A program made the translations under genes and the position numbers. A model generated the notes under the pieces. The model was given only the letters and a program-made list of their open reading frames with translations, ran no database searches and was not told where the DNA came from. A stretch of 64,000 nt of DNA from Mycobacteroides chelonae (GTDB lineage: Bacteria > Actinomycetota > Actinomycetes > Mycobacteriales > Mycobacteriaceae), in contig NZ_CP050145.1 in assembly GCF_016767715.1 (NCBI RefSeq), forward strand, positions 1,302,001-1,366,000. The letters run 5' to 3'. Position 1 is the stretch's first letter. Each line of letters starts with the position of its first letter. Of the stretch, positions 63,056-64,000 are shown piece after piece.

Positions 63056-63547
63056 TCAGGTCTTCGGGATCTCGCGCTCACCGTCGGTGGGCGACCAGAC
63101 GGTGACGATCATGTGGTCGTCGTCGAGTCGCACGGCCGAGGCTCCCTCGATGTCTGCGACGTAGAACGGCGAGAACCGGCGGCCGCGCAGGTCGAATCCG
63201 ATTGTGGCGTAGAGATACTCGGCGAACGAGGCGTGCAGGTCGAGATCCTGCTCGTCGTGCACGGTGCCCCAGACCTTGGCGTCACCCTGGCTGATGCGGG
63301 TATCGGTGGTGGCCGTGTGCAGCTCGAAGCGAGGGTCGCGGGCAAGATCAGCGAGCTTGGCGGTGGCGGGTATGCCGCCGACGATCAGCCTGCCCTCGAA
63401 GATGCGCGGTTCCATCGGGCTGATCCGTGGGGCGCCACTGCGGCGCAGCGTCGAGAGAAAACACAGATTGCGCGTCGCGTGGTGGCGGCGCGCGAACACG
63501 TCGGCGATGGATGGCGCCTGCTGGGTGAACTCTTGCCAGGAGGTCAT
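63056..63547 (-). CDS. Pyridoxamine 5'-phosphate oxidase-like (FMN/F420 split barrel) protein
   Basis: A 163-residue protein with the split-barrel fold: SIADVFARRHHATRNLCFLS, then LRRSGAPRISPMEPRIFEGR, LADLARDPRFELHTATTDTR and a C-terminal strand DDHMIVTVWSPTDGE. Members bind FMN, F420 or heme. Start ATG 63547, with AGGAGG-like spacing not evident. Its stop is 4 bp from the convergent gpgS stop. Substrate unknown. Confidence 0.82.
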   Translation of the reverse strand: MTSWQEFTQQAPSIADVFARRHHATRNLCFLSTLRRSGAPRISPMEPRIFEGRLIVGGIPATAKLADLARDPRFELHTATTDTRISQGDAKVWGTVHDEQDLDLHASFAEYLYATIGFDLRGRRFSPFYVADIEGASAVRLDDDHMIVTVWSPTDGEREIPKT

Positions 63548-63566
63548 GGCCCCACGGTAGGTCGCG

Positions 63567-63911
63567 ATGTCATACCTCGCTGGCAAGATCAGTGTTGTGA
63601 CGTTCGCACTGACGTATCTGCTGGTTCTCGTCGCGGTGGCCGCCGTGCTGTTCGTGCTGGGCTCGATACTGTTCGGCCGCGGGGAGGAGTTGCCGGCGCT
63701 CCCCAAGGGCACCACCGCGACAGTCCTGCCCGCCGATGATGTGGCCGGTGCCGATATAGACGCCGTCAAGTTCTCATTGGTCTTCCGCGGGTACAAGGCC
63801 AGTGAGGTTGATTGGGTGCTGGACCGGCTTGCCCGCCAGATCGACGAGCTGCGCGCCGAGCTCGACGAGGTGCAGGGCGCCCGGGCCGGCATCGAAGCCA
63901 ATGCCGAATAA
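63567..63911 (+). CDS. Membrane-anchored DivIVA-motif protein
   Basis: A protein of 104-114 residues: an N-terminal membrane helix (LTYLLVLVAVAAVLFVLGSI), a short linker with an LPALPKGTTATVLPADDVAG segment, and a helix FRGYKASEVDWVLDRLARQI (DivIVA F-x3-GY-x3-EVD motif), then a coiled-coil tail. Position between gpgS and tag matches Rv1209. Start ATG 63567, or GTG 63597 with a better leader. It may take part in polar growth; inference from the motif. Confidence 0.78.
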   Translation: MSYLAGKISVVTFALTYLLVLVAVAAVLFVLGSILFGRGEELPALPKGTTATVLPADDVAGADIDAVKFSLVFRGYKASEVDWVLDRLARQIDELRAELDEVQGARAGIEANAE

Positions 63912-64000
63912 GGAGCCCTCCCGCTGCTCCTGGGCCGCCGACCCGCCCGGGTCGACGCTGTACGCCGACTATCACGACAACGAGTGGGGACGCCCGTTGT
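63901..64000 (+). CDS. tag: DNA-3-methyladenine glycosylase I (Tag), N-terminal part
   Basis: The right edge cuts this gene after 33 codons. The visible residues (RCSWAADPPGSTLYADYHDN, EWGRPL) are the N-terminal Cys-Ser-Trp and the Y-H-D-x-E-W-G segment of the Tag family, which includes a zinc Cys and substrate-binding residues. The enzyme removes 3-methyladenine from alkylated DNA. It begins 11 bp before the end of the DivIVA-like gene and is in the same operon. Confidence 0.9.
   Translation, partial: MPNKEPSRCSWAADPPGSTLYADYHDNEWGRPL

Overview
The window reads as a chromosomal segment of a rapidly growing mycobacterium. The marker genes are for mycothiol (mshB), coenzyme F420 (fbiC), phosphatidylinositol mannosides (pimE, lpqW), glucosylglycerate/methylglucose polysaccharide (gpgS), meso-DAP (dapC, dapD, dapE), an MmpL-type transporter, an MspA-type porin and type VII (ESX) secretion-like proteins. 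Gene order from the Pro/Ala-rich protein and pimE through phhB, mutT2, typA, lpqW, mshB, fbiC, fadH, padR, fdxC, dapC, rocA/pruB, fadD36, dapD/dapE, LOG genes, fadD6, folP2, gpgS and tag matches, from memory, the Rv1158c-Rv1210 stretch of M. tuberculosis. narGHJI and PE genes are absent. The Mycobacteroides abscessus/chelonae group is my best guess; this is inference.

Layout. 1-4967 (minus): two operons of ESX-like small proteins, lipoproteins and a 799-residue fusion protein. Each operon is preceded by the same 27-bp block containing a perfect match to the SigM promoter consensus as I recall it. 5182-8078: an MMPL transporter and an overlapping TetR regulator. 8069-14397: thiol peroxidase, several methyltransferases, an acyltransferase and small regulators. 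14610-17826: an MFS exporter and an acetate-type symporter with its DUF485 partner. 17950-19268: a second small ESX-like pair, including a truncated relative of the 799-residue protein. 19376-36199: the conserved housekeeping block (DNA repair, PIM mannosylation, purU, mutT2, typA, lpqW, mshB, fbiC).

36454-40790 is a visibly AT-richer insertion of four genes: a Rossmann methyltransferase-like protein, a MORC/MutL-type GHKL ATPase, a DNA cytosine-5 methyltransferase and a Vsr-type endonuclease. It is the best candidate for a little-described defence or mismatch-processing system. 41032-43386 is an envelope cluster: an MspA-like porin and two tandem secreted paralogues, flanked by two membrane-anchored proteins that share an unusual C-terminal signature. 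43407-64000 returns to conserved metabolism (fadH/padR, ferredoxin, DAP and proline pathways, acyl-CoA synthetases, folP2, gpgS) and ends inside tag. A 51-codon ferredoxin relative at 46132-46287 keeps all ligands for a [3Fe-4S] cluster but has Tyr at three of the four [4Fe-4S] ligand positions.

Genes are tightly packed. Many same-strand pairs overlap by ATGA or ATGAGTAA. Eight convergent pairs overlap at their 3' ends, four of them through a shared CTAG or TTAA. I found no tRNA, rRNA, CRISPR array, IS element or transposase.
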